The notes: generated by a model not told the origin, from the letters alone. Shown: positions 42,909 through 51,849, numbered from the stretch's first letter. The stretch: 64,000 nt of DNA from Pseudonocardia autotrophica (GCF_003945385.1 NZ_AP018920.1:3100001-3164000), one strand, 5' to 3'. A program made the numbers and translations.

Positions 42909-43513
42909 GCAGCCGGTTCCCCGCGCAGCGCCGCCGCCAGGTACTCGACGCGGCGCGTGCGCTGGTCGCCGAACGCGGCTTCGAGGTGACGACCGTCGAG
43001 GCGGTCGCGGCCGCCACCCGCACCAGCAAGGCGACGCTCTACCGGCAGTGGGGGGACAAGGCGTCGCTGGTGGTGGAGGCGGTGTCGGCCGGCAGCGGGA
43101 TCGCGATCGGCCGGATCGACACCGGCACACTCGCCGGGGATCTCGGTGCGGTCGCGGACATGCTGGCCGAGCGGGCGTCGGTGAACGTGCCGATCGTGCT
43201 CGGCATCGCCCGGGCCGGCCAGCGCGATCCGGCGCTGCTGGCCGCGTTGTCCGCCCGGCTGCTGCCCGAGATCGACGCGTTGCGGGCGATCGTCACCCGG
43301 GCCGTCGTCCGGGGTGAACTGCCTGCGGAGCCGCCGGCCGCCCGCTACCTTCAGCACATGCTGACCGGTGCGCTGCTCGCGCCGTCGCTGCTGGAGGGCC
43401 GAGCCGGCGCCGTGGACGCGCGTCACCTGCACGACTATCTCGCCGCCGTCGTCCTCCCGGCGCTCGGATCCGGACAGCCGGGGCGGTATCAGGCGGGTCC
43501 GGTTGCCGACTAA
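42905..43513 (+). CDS. TetR family transcriptional regulator
   Basis: 202 residues from GTG 42905, overlapping the stop of the preceding gene. N-terminal helix-turn-helix: RRQVLDAARALVAERGFEVT, VEAVAAATRTSKATLYRQWG, DKASLVVEAV (8-60). The C-terminal domain has LLAALSARLLPEIDALRAIV, a TetR_C subtype often linked to hydrophobic ligands. Likely binds the palindrome at 42319 and perhaps the smaller inverted repeat at 43516 ahead of the P450 gene. Confidence 0.92.
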   Translation: MSSRFPAQRRRQVLDAARALVAERGFEVTTVEAVAAATRTSKATLYRQWGDKASLVVEAVSAGSGIAIGRIDTGTLAGDLGAVADMLAERASVNVPIVLGIARAGQRDPALLAALSARLLPEIDALRAIVTRAVVRGELPAEPPAARYLQHMLTGALLAPSLLEGRAGAVDARHLHDYLAAVVLPALGSGQPGRYQAGPVAD

Positions 43514-43515
43514 AT

Positions 43516-43529
43516 GATAGCTCCCTATC
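43516..43529. promoter_or_regulatory. Inverted repeat GATAG-CTCC-CTATC at the P450 promoter
   Basis: 5-4-5 perfect repeat that extends to 8-bp arms with one mismatch (AATGATAG / CTATCGTT). It overlaps the TATCGT -10 hexamer (43526-43531), which is 7 nt from the P450 ATG at 43539, so the P450 mRNA may be leaderless and repressible. The palindrome differs from that at 42319. Confidence 0.5.
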
Positions 43530-43538
43530 GTTCCAAAG

Positions 43539-44738
43539 ATGATCACCGCACCGCAGCTGCCCTTCGACCGCCCGAACATCCTCGAGATCGCGCCGCTCTA
43601 CGCGGTGCTCCGCAGGCAGGCGCCGGTGGTGCCGGTGCGTACCCCGGTCGGTGATCCGGCCTGGCTGGTGACCCGGTACGCGGAGGCCCGTGAGCTGTTC
43701 GGCGACTCCCGGCTCGGTCGCTCGCACCCGGAACCGGAGAACGCGGCGATGATCACCGAGGCGGCCATCCTGAACGGGCCGAGCGGCAGCTACGAGACCG
43801 AGCAGGAGGAGCACGCCCGGCTGCGCGCGCTGCTGGTGCCGGCGTTCTCCGCGAAGCGGATGCGGCTGCTCGGCGACCACGTCGGCGAGCTGGTCGACGG
43901 CTGCCTGGACGACCTGGTCGCGGCGCGCGACGCCGACGGCGTCGCCGACCTGCACGCGCACCTGTCGTTCCCGCTGCCGGTGCTGGTGATCTGTGAGCTG
44001 CTGGGGGTGCCCTACTCCGATCGCGAGTACTTCAGCGGGCTGTCGGAGCGGGTGGCCGCGATCCGCTCCGGCGGGGACGCGGCGACCGCGATGGCCGAGT
44101 TCCGCGCCTACACCGGCCGGCTCGCCGCCACCAAGCGGGCACAGCCCGGTGAGGACGTGATGACCGACCTGGTCCGGGCGCAGGAGGCGGACCCGTCGTT
44201 CGGGGAGGAGGAGCTGACCCGGATCGCCGCCGGCCTGCTCTTCGCCGGGCACGAGACCACGGTCGGCCGGATCGATCTCGGCGTGTTGCTGCTGCTGACC
44301 GATCCGGCGCGGCGGGACGCCTTCGTCGCCGACGTCGAGGGCAGGCTGCACGGCACCGTCGAGGAGGTGCTGCGGCTGTCCGCGCCGGGCGGGCTGGGCC
44401 TGCTGCGCTACGCGCACGACGACATCGAGATCGGCGGGGTGACGATCCGGCGCGGTGACGCGGTGATGATCTCCACCGACTCGGCGAACCGGGACACCGA
44501 CGCCTTCGACGCCCCCGAGGAGTTCGACCCGACCCGCCGGCCGAACCCGCACGTCTCGTTCGGCTACGGCGGATACTTCTGCATCGGTGCGAGCCTGGCC
44601 CGCACCGAGCTGTCGACGGTGTTCGCCCGGCTGTTCACCCGGCTGCCCGGCCTGCGCCTTGCGGTCTCACCGGACGAGCTCGACGTCCGGTCCGACCAGA
44701 TCACCGGGGGTGTGCGGGCGCTGCCGGTCACCTGGTGA
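43539..44738 (+). CDS. Cytochrome P450
   Basis: 399 residues, the length of a soluble bacterial P450. I-helix oxygen-binding motif AGHETT (236-241), ExxR at Glu276-Arg279 (EEVLRL), heme loop FGYGGYFCIGASLAR with the thiolate Cys348; Tyr replaces the usual His two residues before Cys. Monooxygenase of unknown substrate; needs a ferredoxin and reductase, neither of which is encoded nearby. Follows the TetR gene by 25 bp with its own promoter signals. Confidence 0.95.
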   Translation: MITAPQLPFDRPNILEIAPLYAVLRRQAPVVPVRTPVGDPAWLVTRYAEARELFGDSRLGRSHPEPENAAMITEAAILNGPSGSYETEQEEHARLRALLVPAFSAKRMRLLGDHVGELVDGCLDDLVAARDADGVADLHAHLSFPLPVLVICELLGVPYSDREYFSGLSERVAAIRSGGDAATAMAEFRAYTGRLAATKRAQPGEDVMTDLVRAQEADPSFGEEELTRIAAGLLFAGHETTVGRIDLGVLLLLTDPARRDAFVADVEGRLHGTVEEVLRLSAPGGLGLLRYAHDDIEIGGVTIRRGDAVMISTDSANRDTDAFDAPEEFDPTRRPNPHVSFGYGGYFCIGASLARTELSTVFARLFTRLPGLRLAVSPDELDVRSDQITGGVRALPVTW

Positions 44739-44822
44739 CCGGCCGGCGGAGGTGTCCGGCATCGCGTCGACGACCCCCGCAACCGCACCTACCCTCTATT
44801 CCGCCCCGTCCTCGGTCGGGGT

Positions 44823-44838
44823 GAGCGGACTCCCGCTC
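44823..44838. promoter_or_regulatory. Small hairpin/inverted repeat GAGCGG-ACTC-CCGCTC before the second TetR gene
   Basis: Perfect 6-4-6 repeat 36 bp upstream of the GTG at 44874. It may be an operator of the TetR protein encoded just after or part of the P450 terminator. Symmetry is the only evidence. Confidence 0.3.
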
Positions 44839-44873
44839 CGGTCCGTAGGGACGGGTGCGGGAGAGGGGCAGAC

Positions 44874-45506
44874 GTGGCGGAGGCACGGCGCAGGCGGGCG
44901 CGCGGGGGAGCGGCACGGACCAGGGAGGTCCTGCTGCAGGCGGCCGCCGAGGTGTTCGCCGAACGCGGGTACGACGGCGCCTCGGTCGACGAGATCGCCG
45001 GGGCTGCCGGGGTCTCCGTGGGCTCGATCTACAGCCGTTTCGGGAGCAAGCGGAACCTGTTCCGGCAGCTGATGACCCAGTACATGGAGCGTGACCTGAT
45101 CCGGGTCCGGGACGGCTTCGCCGCCGGCCCGGAGGGTGGCCTGCGCGCATTGGACGACCTGGTGCAGGAGACGGCGACCTCGCGGCGGCAGACCCTGCTC
45201 GACGCCGAGACCTGGGCATCGGCGATGCGCACCCCCGCGCTGCGCTCGCTGCTGGCCGAGCACGAGAACGGGGTGCAGTCCGCCGCGGCGGCGCTGGTCC
45301 GGCGGGGCCGGGCGGAGACCGGCCACGAGTTCGGCGTCCCCGACGACGAGCTCGCCGTGCTGCTCACCTCGCTGTTCCACGGGCTGTGCCGGCAGCACCG
45401 GCTGGACCCGGGATCGGTCCCGCCGGGGCTCTACACCCGCACCGTGACGGCGCTGTCCCGCGGTCTCGCCGAGCAGGCCGCCGGAGCCGATCGACCCGGA
45501 CACTGA
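44874..45506 (+). CDS. TetR family transcriptional regulator
   Basis: 210 residues from GTG 44874 (GAGAGGGG about 8 nt upstream). Arg-rich N-terminal arm, then REVLLQAAAEVFAERGYDGA, VDEIAGAAGVSVGSIYSRFG, SKRNLFRQLM (18-66), a textbook TetR helix-turn-helix. The ligand domain is not assignable. Neighbours are the P450 and tex; its target is uncertain, with itself and the P450 gene as candidates. Confidence 0.92.
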   Translation: MAEARRRRARGGAARTREVLLQAAAEVFAERGYDGASVDEIAGAAGVSVGSIYSRFGSKRNLFRQLMTQYMERDLIRVRDGFAAGPEGGLRALDDLVQETATSRRQTLLDAETWASAMRTPALRSLLAEHENGVQSAAAALVRRGRAETGHEFGVPDDELAVLLTSLFHGLCRQHRLDPGSVPPGLYTRTVTALSRGLAEQAAGADRPGH

Positions 45507-45572
45507 GCGTGTCTCGACCCGGACCACCCACCCGGCGGTGGCGGCCCGGACACCGTTCGCGACGATGGACCC

Positions 45573-48047
45573 GTGACAGGCACGGCACCCCCGGACACCC
45601 GCGCGGACGTCCAGCAGCACCGTTCGATCAACCAGCGGATCGCCGACGAGCTCGGCGCCCGACCGGACCAGGTGGGGTCCGCGGTGGCCCTCCTCGACGA
45701 GGGATCGACGGTCCCCTTCGTGGCCCGGTACCGGAAGGAGGCCACCGGAGGACTGGACGACGCGCAGCTGCGCACCCTCGAGGAGCGCCTGCGGTATCTG
45801 CGCGAGCTCGAGGAGCGGCGGGGGGTGATCCTGGAGTCGATCCGCTCGCAGGGCAAGCTCGACGAGGCGCTGCAGGGCCGGATCGAGGCCGCCGAGTCGA
45901 AGGCCCGGCTCGAGGACATCTACCTGCCCTACAAGCCCAAGCGGCGGACCAAGGCGATGATCGCCCGCGAGCAGGGCCTGGAGCCGCTCGCCGATCTGCT
46001 GCTCGGTGACCCGACCCGCGACCCGCACACCGAGGCCGCGGCGTACGTCACCACCGAGAGCGGCGACGGCGAGGGCGCAGTGGTCGCCGACGCCGGTGCC
46101 GCGCTGGAGGGTGCCCGCTCGATCCTGGTCGAGCGGATCGGGGAGAACGCCGACCTGGTCGGCGGGCTGCGCGAGCGGATGTGGTCGCGCGGCCGGCTGG
46201 TCACCAAGGCCCGCGAGGGCAAGGAGAACGACCAGGCCGCGGCCAAGTTCGCCGACTACTTCGAGTTCTCCGAGAAGTTCACGACGCTGCCGTCGCACCG
46301 GATCCTCGCGGTGTTCCGCGGCGAGACCGAGGAGGCGCTGGACGTCGCGCTCGACGCGGGCGACGACGAGGAGCCGACCTCCTACGAGCGCATGATCGCC
46401 GTCGAGTACGGCATCGCCGATCAGGGCCGGGCGGCCGACGCGTGGCTGCTCGGCGTCGTCCGGTGGGCCTGGCGGACCCGGCTGCAGACCGCGCTGGGGA
46501 TCGACATCCGGGTCCGGCTGCGCTCCGCCGCCGAGGAGGGCGCGATCGGCGTCTTCGCGACGAACCTGCGCGACCTGCTGCTCGCCGCGCCGGCGGGCAC
46601 CCGGGCCACGATCGGTCTCGACCCGGGGCTGCGCACCGGCGTGAAGGTCGCGGTGGTGGACGCGACGGGGAAGGTCCTCGACACCGCCGTGATCTACCCG
46701 CACGAGCCGCGCAACGACCGGGCCGGCGCGCTCAAGGTCCTCACGGCGCTGTGCACCAAGCACTCCGTCGAGCTGGTCGCGATCGGCAACGGCACCGCGT
46801 CGCGCGAGACCGACGCGCTCGCCGGGGAGCTGATCAAGGCCAACCCGGGCCTCAAGCTGACCAAGGTGATGGTCTCCGAGGCCGGTGCGTCGGTGTACTC
46901 GGCGTCCGCGTACGCCTCCGCGGAGCTGCCGGACATGGACGTCTCGCTGCGCGGTGCGGTCTCGATCGCCCGTCGCCTGCAGGACCCGCTCGCGGAGCTC
47001 GTCAAGATCGACCCCAAGTCGATCGGGGTCGGGCAGTACCAGCACGACCTGCCGGAGTCGTCGCTGTCCCGGTCGCTGGACTCGGTGGTCGAGGACTGTG
47101 TGAACGCGGTCGGCGTCGACGTGAACTCCGCCTCGGCTCCGCTGCTGCGCCGGGTGTCCGGGATCTCCGAGTCCCTGGCCGGGGCGATCGTCGCGCACCG
47201 CGACGCGAACGGGCCGTTCCAGTCGCGCACCGCGCTCACCCAGGTGCCGCGGCTCGGCCCGAAGGCGTTCGAGCAGTGCGCGGGCTTCCTGCGGATCCGG
47301 GACGGCGAGGAGCCGCTCGACGTCACCGGTGTGCACCCGGAGTCGTACCCGGTCGTCCGGCGGATGGTGGAGCGGACCAAGATCGACGTGTCCGGGCTGA
47401 TGGGCAACAGTGCGCGACTGCACCAGATCAAGCCGAAGGACTACGTCGACGGCACCGTCGGGCTCCCGACGATCACCGACATCCTCACCGAGCTGGAGAA
47501 GCCGGGTCGCGACCCGCGTCCGGCGTTCCGCACCGCCACCTTCGCCGAGGGCGTGCACAAGATCTCCGACCTGCGGCCGGGGATGCTGCTCGAGGGCGTG
47601 GTCACGAACGTGGCGGCGTTCGGGGCGTTCGTCGACGTCGGGGTGCACCAGGACGGGCTGGTGCACGTCTCCGCGATGAGCAAGGACTTCGTGTCCGACC
47701 CGCGGGACGTCGTGAAGTCCGGTGACGTCGTCAAGGTGAAGGTGCTGGAGGTCGACGAGGCCCGCAAGCGCATCTCCCTCACGCTGCGGCTCGACGACGA
47801 GCCGGGCTCCGGACCGCGCGGTGGCGGGCGTCCGCAGGAGGGCCGGGGCGGTTCCGGGTCCGGAGACCGCGGCGGCCGGCCGGGTGGCAGGCAGGGCGGC
47901 CGGCCGGGCGGCGGAGCCCAGGGCGGTGGCAGGCCGGGCGGCGGCAAGCCGGGCGGCGGGAACCGGCGGGACGACCGCAAGCAGTCCGCGCCGTCGAACG
48001 ACGCGATGGCCGAGGCGCTGCGCCGGGCCGGGTTCGGCAAGGGCTGA
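45573..48047 (+). CDS. tex: Tex family RNA-binding transcription accessory protein
   Basis: 824 residues from GTG 45573; GACGAT 6 nt upstream hints at a leaderless start. Tex N-terminal domain (QRIADELGARPDQVGSAVALLDEGSTVPFVARYRKE), YqgF/RNase H-like domain (IGLDPGLRTGVKVAVVDATGK, ~345-365), tandem HhH (FQSRTALTQVPRLGPKAFEQCAG), and an S1 RNA-binding domain near 670-740 (LEGVVTNVAAFGAFVDVGVHQDGLVHVS). A Gly/Arg-rich tail (~745-805) is longer than in E. coli Tex and resembles RGG-type RNA-binding tails. Binds nucleic acids and influences transcription and stress survival. Highly conserved housekeeping gene. Confidence 0.97.
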   Translation: MTGTAPPDTRADVQQHRSINQRIADELGARPDQVGSAVALLDEGSTVPFVARYRKEATGGLDDAQLRTLEERLRYLRELEERRGVILESIRSQGKLDEALQGRIEAAESKARLEDIYLPYKPKRRTKAMIAREQGLEPLADLLLGDPTRDPHTEAAAYVTTESGDGEGAVVADAGAALEGARSILVERIGENADLVGGLRERMWSRGRLVTKAREGKENDQAAAKFADYFEFSEKFTTLPSHRILAVFRGETEEALDVALDAGDDEEPTSYERMIAVEYGIADQGRAADAWLLGVVRWAWRTRLQTALGIDIRVRLRSAAEEGAIGVFATNLRDLLLAAPAGTRATIGLDPGLRTGVKVAVVDATGKVLDTAVIYPHEPRNDRAGALKVLTALCTKHSVELVAIGNGTASRETDALAGELIKANPGLKLTKVMVSEAGASVYSASAYASAELPDMDVSLRGAVSIARRLQDPLAELVKIDPKSIGVGQYQHDLPESSLSRSLDSVVEDCVNAVGVDVNSASAPLLRRVSGISESLAGAIVAHRDANGPFQSRTALTQVPRLGPKAFEQCAGFLRIRDGEEPLDVTGVHPESYPVVRRMVERTKIDVSGLMGNSARLHQIKPKDYVDGTVGLPTITDILTELEKPGRDPRPAFRTATFAEGVHKISDLRPGMLLEGVVTNVAAFGAFVDVGVHQDGLVHVSAMSKDFVSDPRDVVKSGDVVKVKVLEVDEARKRISLTLRLDDEPGSGPRGGGRPQEGRGGSGSGDRGGRPGGRQGGRPGGGAQGGGRPGGGKPGGGNRRDDRKQSAPSNDAMAEALRRAGFGKG

Positions 48048-48053
48048 CGATCG

Positions 48054-48104
48054 CCGTGGTGGTGCGGCCGGGCGCGGATGTCGCGGTCCGGCGCACCACC
48101 ACGG
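48054..48104. terminator. Hairpin between convergent tex and MFS genes
   Basis: 13-bp stem CCGTGGTGGTGCG / CGCACCACCACGG enclosing a 25-nt loop that can itself pair (CCGG/CCGG). Starts 7 nt after the tex stop. Confidence 0.7.
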
Positions 48105-48125
48105 TGCGCTTCGCCGACGCTGTGG

Positions 48126-48139
48126 CGGACAGATGTCCG
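48126..48139. promoter_or_regulatory. CGGACA-GA-TGTCCG palindrome immediately after the MFS stop
   Basis: Same half-sites as the pair upstream of this gene (49441-49474). It lies one base beyond the MFS stop codon. Possible auxiliary operator or coincidence. Confidence 0.35.
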
Positions 48140-48140
48140 G

Positions 48141-49421
48141 TCAGCGAGGACGGAGTGCCGGGGGCAGCAGCATCCGTCGTGGATCGACCAGCGCCAGTGC
48201 CGCGATCCCGGCGAGTGGCAGCAGCGCCAGCTGTACCAGCCCGGCGCCCTGCCAGCCGGTGGACTCCACCAGCCGGGCGAAGAGCAGACCGGAGAACGCC
48301 GCGGCCACGTAGTAGGTGAGGATGAACAGGCCCGCGCCGCGCCCGACGTGCTCCGGCCGTACCGCCCGCTGCAGCACCGTGCTGCAGTTGGTGAACAGCA
48401 CCCCGCTCGCGAAGGTGCCCATGAAGAACGCCAGCACGTACTGGGCGCCGGTCCCGGTCACCACGGTGTAGCCGAGCAGGCCGGTGATCCCGGCACCGGC
48501 GAAGCCGATCAGCAGCAGCAGCCGCTGGTCCACCCGGTCGGCGAGGTAGCCAACGGGCAGCGCCGTCATCGCGCCGAACCCGACCAGCGACGCGGCGAGC
48601 GCGGCCTGGCCGGGGCTGAACTCCAGCTGCTCGCGCAGATACGTGGGGTAGAGCCCCAGGAAGCCGTAGAACACCAGGCCGGAGACGGCCGAGCAGATCC
48701 CGAACGCGAGGGTGTTGCGGTTCCACGGGCTGGCGGGGACGTGGTCGTAGGCGGCGGCATCGGTCTGGCCGGACCGGCCGGCGAGCGCCTCGGTCATCGA
48801 CCGGGGGACGGCCACGACCAGGATCGCGGCCATCAGGATCCCGGCGCCGCCGAAGACGTAGAACGGGATCCGCCAGGAGTCCCCGGCGGTCGCCAGGGAC
48901 TGGCCGATCACCGGACCGAGGAACACGCCCATTCCGAAGGCGAGCCCGACGAATCCGGCCGCGAACGCCCTCCGGTGGAAGAAGAACGCGCCCAGGATCG
49001 CGTAGATCGCGGTCGCCTGGACCCCCTCGCCGACCCCGCTGAGCAGCCGGTAGACCGCCATGTCGACGAACCCGGCGGAGAACGGGATCGCCACCGTTCC
49101 CAGCGAGTACACGAGGACGCTGATGACCACCACGGCCTTGCGGGACACCCGGTCCAGCAGATAGCCGGCCGGGATGCCGGTCAGCGCTAGCCCGAGCGTG
49201 AAACCGGTGGCGAGCAGCCCGGACTGGTCGAGGGTGAAGTCGTACTCGGCCCGGATCTCCGGGACCAGCGGGTAGAAGACCTGCCGGTCCATCGCGTTGA
49301 GCATGTACGACAGGCACAACGCCGCGAACCCGACGATCACCGCCGCACCGGACAGCCGGGCCTGCGGTGTCGGAGCCTCGGTTCCGGGTTCTCGGTCGTC
49401 GGGGACGGTGGGCTGGGCCAT
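48141..49421 (-). CDS. MFS transporter (sugar/organic acid-type)
   Basis: 426 residues from ATG 49421 with GGAGGAG 8 nt upstream; the open frame extends 16 codons further without a site. Twelve helices, motif A as GIPAGYLLDRVSRKAVVV after helix 2 and a second copy PVGYLADRVDQRLLLL in the second half, MDRQVFYPLVPEI in helix 1. The first-helix NAMDR motif is seen in the ACS/anion-cation symporter and spinster-like groups. Substrate unknown. Flanked at both ends by GGACA/TGTCC palindromes. Confidence 0.88.
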   Translation of the reverse strand: MAQPTVPDDREPGTEAPTPQARLSGAAVIVGFAALCLSYMLNAMDRQVFYPLVPEIRAEYDFTLDQSGLLATGFTLGLALTGIPAGYLLDRVSRKAVVVISVLVYSLGTVAIPFSAGFVDMAVYRLLSGVGEGVQATAIYAILGAFFFHRRAFAAGFVGLAFGMGVFLGPVIGQSLATAGDSWRIPFYVFGGAGILMAAILVVAVPRSMTEALAGRSGQTDAAAYDHVPASPWNRNTLAFGICSAVSGLVFYGFLGLYPTYLREQLEFSPGQAALAASLVGFGAMTALPVGYLADRVDQRLLLLIGFAGAGITGLLGYTVVTGTGAQYVLAFFMGTFASGVLFTNCSTVLQRAVRPEHVGRGAGLFILTYYVAAAFSGLLFARLVESTGWQGAGLVQLALLPLAGIAALALVDPRRMLLPPALRPR

Positions 49422-49440
49422 CGCAACTCCTCCACGCTGG

Positions 49441-49474
49441 GGACATTGCTGTCCGCCTGTCGGACACATGTCCG
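49441..49474. promoter_or_regulatory. Tandem GGACA/TGTCC inverted repeats upstream of the MFS gene
   Basis: GGACA-TTGC-TGTCC at 49441-49454 and CGGACA-CA-TGTCCG at 49461-49474, 20-54 bp before the MFS start. Candidate repressor sites; the regulator is not next door. Confidence 0.5.
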
Positions 49475-49822
49475 TGATTGCCGGAGATAATCTTCGACGG
49501 ACCGGTGGGCGTCAAGGACGGCGCTGCCCGGCGGCGGTCAGGGGGTGCCGGACGCCCGAGTCGGGTGTCGATCACCCGCCGGACCAGCACGGCCGTGTGA
49601 CCTGGGCGGTCCGTGGCATCGATCACGTGGGGCCCGCCGTACGGGAAGCGACAGGGCGTGGAAGAATGGACATCTGACGGCCGCCGGGAACGACGGTGGT
49701 CGCGAGCCCCGGAGGTCTGGGTTCACCGGCACCATCAGTGTCGTGCGCGGGCCTGGCGGGCTGGGAGCGGGCGAGAGTCGCCCGACGACGAGGCGCAACC
49801 CCCTGCGCGACCTGAGGACCGA
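49475..49822. other. Long leader/intergenic region ahead of the DEAD-box helicase gene
   Basis: About 350 bp with no credible gene, between divergent MFS and helicase genes. A compact hairpin CGGGCGA-GAG-TCGCCCG (49768-49784) lies 39 nt before the GTG at 49823 and GAGGA precedes the start by 5 nt. Long structured leaders are usual for cold-induced RNA helicases, so this may be a regulatory 5' UTR; that is inference. Confidence 0.45.
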
Positions 49823-51688
49823 GTGAACACCCTGCTGGAACAGCACCCCTCCGTCGACACCATCGAGAGCGTCGACACCATCGAAGACACGGTTGACGCC
49901 GCCGAGAACACGGTGGACGACAGCGCACCGGACACCACTCCCGAGGTGGACACCACCCCCGAGGCGGACGCCACGCCGACGTTCGCCGAGCTCGGCCTCG
50001 CGTCGCAGCTGGTGTCCGCACTCGACGAGCTGGGATACGAGACCCCCAGCCCGATCCAGGCCGCCGCCATCGGCCCGCTGATCGCCGGCCGCGACCTGCT
50101 CGGTCAGGCCGCCACCGGCACCGGCAAGACCGCGGCGTTCGCGCTCCCGATGCTGCAGCGCCTGGCCGACGGCCGGGCGTCCCGGGACCGCGGTGCCAAG
50201 CCGTTCGGCCTGGTTCTCGCCCCGACCCGCGAACTCGCGATGCAGGTCGGCGAGGCGATCGCGAAGTACGGCTCGGTGCTGGGCGCGACCGTCGCCACCG
50301 TGTACGGCGGCGCCCCGATCGGACCGCAGCTGGGCAGGCTGCGGCGCGGCGTCGACGTCGTCGTCGCCACCCCGGGCCGGGCGATCGACCTGATCAACCG
50401 CGGTGCGCTGTCGCTGGACGCGATCGAGGTCGCCGTCCTGGACGAGGCCGACGAGATGCTCGACATGGGCTTCGTCGAGGACATCGAGACGATCCTCGGC
50501 GCGACCCCCCGTGACCGGCAGACCGTGCTGTTCTCGGCGACGATGCCCGGCCGGATCCAGAGCCTGGCGCGGACCCACCTGAGCGACCCGGCCGACATCC
50601 GGATCAAGAAGGAGGCCACCCCAGAGGGGGAGGCCCCGAAGGTCCGGCAGACCGCGTACCACGTTCCGCGCAGCCACGTCACGATCGCGCTGGGCCGGGT
50701 GCTCGAGATGGAGCAGCCGACCGCGGCCATCGTCTTCTGCCGCACCCGTGCCGACGTCGACGCCGTCACCGAGACACTGACCTCGCGCGGTCTGCGCGCC
50801 GAGGCGCTGCACGGCGGCATGGACCAGGAGCACCGCACCCGGGTGGTCGAGCGGCTGCGTGCCGGTCGCACCGAGCTGCTGGTGGCCACCGACGTCGCGG
50901 CCCGCGGTCTGGACATCGACTCGCTGACCCACGTCGTCAACCACGACGTGCCGTCGTCGCCGGAGTCCTACGTGCACCGGATCGGCCGGGTCGGCCGCGC
51001 CGGGCGCGAGGGCGTCGCGATCACCCTGGTCACCCCGGGCTCGGTCCGGCACCTGCGCAACATCGAGCGGCTGATCGGCGCCTCGGTGCCGTCCGCGCCG
51101 GTGCCGACACCGCACGACCTGCGCACCGTGCGGCTCGCCCGCACCGCGCTGGCGCTGCGTGAGCAGGTCGGTCAGGACAGTGACGCGAAGCCGTCCGACG
51201 GCGTCGACGAGCTGGTGCTCGACCTGGCCCGTGACCACGATCTGGCCTCGGTCGCCGCGGCGGCGATCCGGCTGGCCCGGGCCGGTACCTCGGTGCCGGA
51301 CGACGAGATCGAGATCCCCGAGGTCCGCTCCCGTGGCGGCCGGGATCGTGGGCCGGACACGCGTGGCCCGCGCCGCGACCGGGACGGCCGTCCCGGTGGT
51401 GGCGCCCGTGGTCAGGGCGCCCGTCCGCCGAAGGCCGGCACCACCCGGCTGTTCGTGTCGGCCGGCCGCGCCTCCGGCGTGCGCCCGCAGGACATCGTGG
51501 GTGCGCTGGCGAACGAGTCCCGGCTCTCCGGCCGTGACATCGGCGCCATCCAGATCCACGAGCGGCACGCGCTGGTCGAGGTCCCCGAGCACGCCGCCGA
51601 GGACGTGCTGCGCTCGCTGCGCGGCGCGACCACCCTCAAGGGGCGCAAGGCGAACGTCCGCCGGGACCGGGACGGCGCCGGCGCCTGA
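49823..51688 (+). CDS. DEAD-box ATP-dependent RNA helicase (DeaD/CshA-like) with DbpA-type RNA-binding domain
   Basis: 621 residues from GTG 49823. An acidic N-terminus (1-50) has a tandem SVDTIE/SVDTIED stretch. Helicase core: Q-motif at FAELGLASQLVSALDELGYETPSPIQ (54-79), ATGTGKT (97-103), PTREL, DEAD in VLDEADEMLDMGF, SAT in LFSATMP, ARGLDI, HRIGRVGRAGR. After a Gly/Arg-rich linker (RGGRDRGPDTRGPRRDRDG) comes a DbpA RNA-binding domain (LFVSAGRASGVRPQDIVGALANESRLSGRDIG). Unwinds RNA in ribosome assembly, decay and cold adaptation. Followed by a strong terminator. Confidence 0.96.
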   Translation: MNTLLEQHPSVDTIESVDTIEDTVDAAENTVDDSAPDTTPEVDTTPEADATPTFAELGLASQLVSALDELGYETPSPIQAAAIGPLIAGRDLLGQAATGTGKTAAFALPMLQRLADGRASRDRGAKPFGLVLAPTRELAMQVGEAIAKYGSVLGATVATVYGGAPIGPQLGRLRRGVDVVVATPGRAIDLINRGALSLDAIEVAVLDEADEMLDMGFVEDIETILGATPRDRQTVLFSATMPGRIQSLARTHLSDPADIRIKKEATPEGEAPKVRQTAYHVPRSHVTIALGRVLEMEQPTAAIVFCRTRADVDAVTETLTSRGLRAEALHGGMDQEHRTRVVERLRAGRTELLVATDVAARGLDIDSLTHVVNHDVPSSPESYVHRIGRVGRAGREGVAITLVTPGSVRHLRNIERLIGASVPSAPVPTPHDLRTVRLARTALALREQVGQDSDAKPSDGVDELVLDLARDHDLASVAAAAIRLARAGTSVPDDEIEIPEVRSRGGRDRGPDTRGPRRDRDGRPGGGARGQGARPPKAGTTRLFVSAGRASGVRPQDIVGALANESRLSGRDIGAIQIHERHALVEVPEHAAEDVLRSLRGATTLKGRKANVRRDRDGAGA

Positions 51689-51701
51689 TCAGCAGCACGC
51701 C

Positions 51702-51739
51702 GAAGGGCCCGGCGACCGGATCCGGTCGCGGGGCCCTTC
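51702..51739 (+). terminator. Terminator after the helicase gene
   Basis: Stem GAAGGGCCC / GGGCCCTTC continuing inside with the palindrome GCGACCGGA-TCCGGTCGC, 13 nt after the stop and followed by TTCC. It is the strongest intrinsic-terminator-like structure in the window. Confidence 0.85.
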
Positions 51740-51748
51740 CGCGTATCA

Positions 51749-51849
51749 GGGTGGTTCAGCGTCACAGGGTGGTTCAGCGTCACAGGGTGGTTCAGCGTCA
51801 CAGGGTGGTTCAGCGTCACAGGTGGTTCAGCGTCACAGGTGGTTCAGCG
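51749..51849. repeat. Tandem 18-bp repeats (GGGTGGTTCAGCGTCACA, ~5.7 copies)
   Basis: Four identical 18-bp units at 51749, 51767, 51785 and 51803; a 17-bp unit lacking one G at 51821; and a partial unit from 51838 that runs into the last codons and TGA of the minus-strand L,D-transpeptidase. Every unit carries a TGA on the minus strand in the same place as the real stop, as if the array arose by duplication of the gene's own 3' end. Confidence 0.9.

Noticed and set aside
44796..47666. 956-codon open frame antisense to tex and the TetR gene
   Set aside because: Shadow of real coding on the plus strand in GC-rich DNA; the translation is Arg/Gly/His-rich with no family motif, while tex is unmistakable.
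51412..51819. ORF with repeated VTLNHP peptide
   Set aside because: Translation of the 18-bp non-coding repeat plus antisense of the helicase end.
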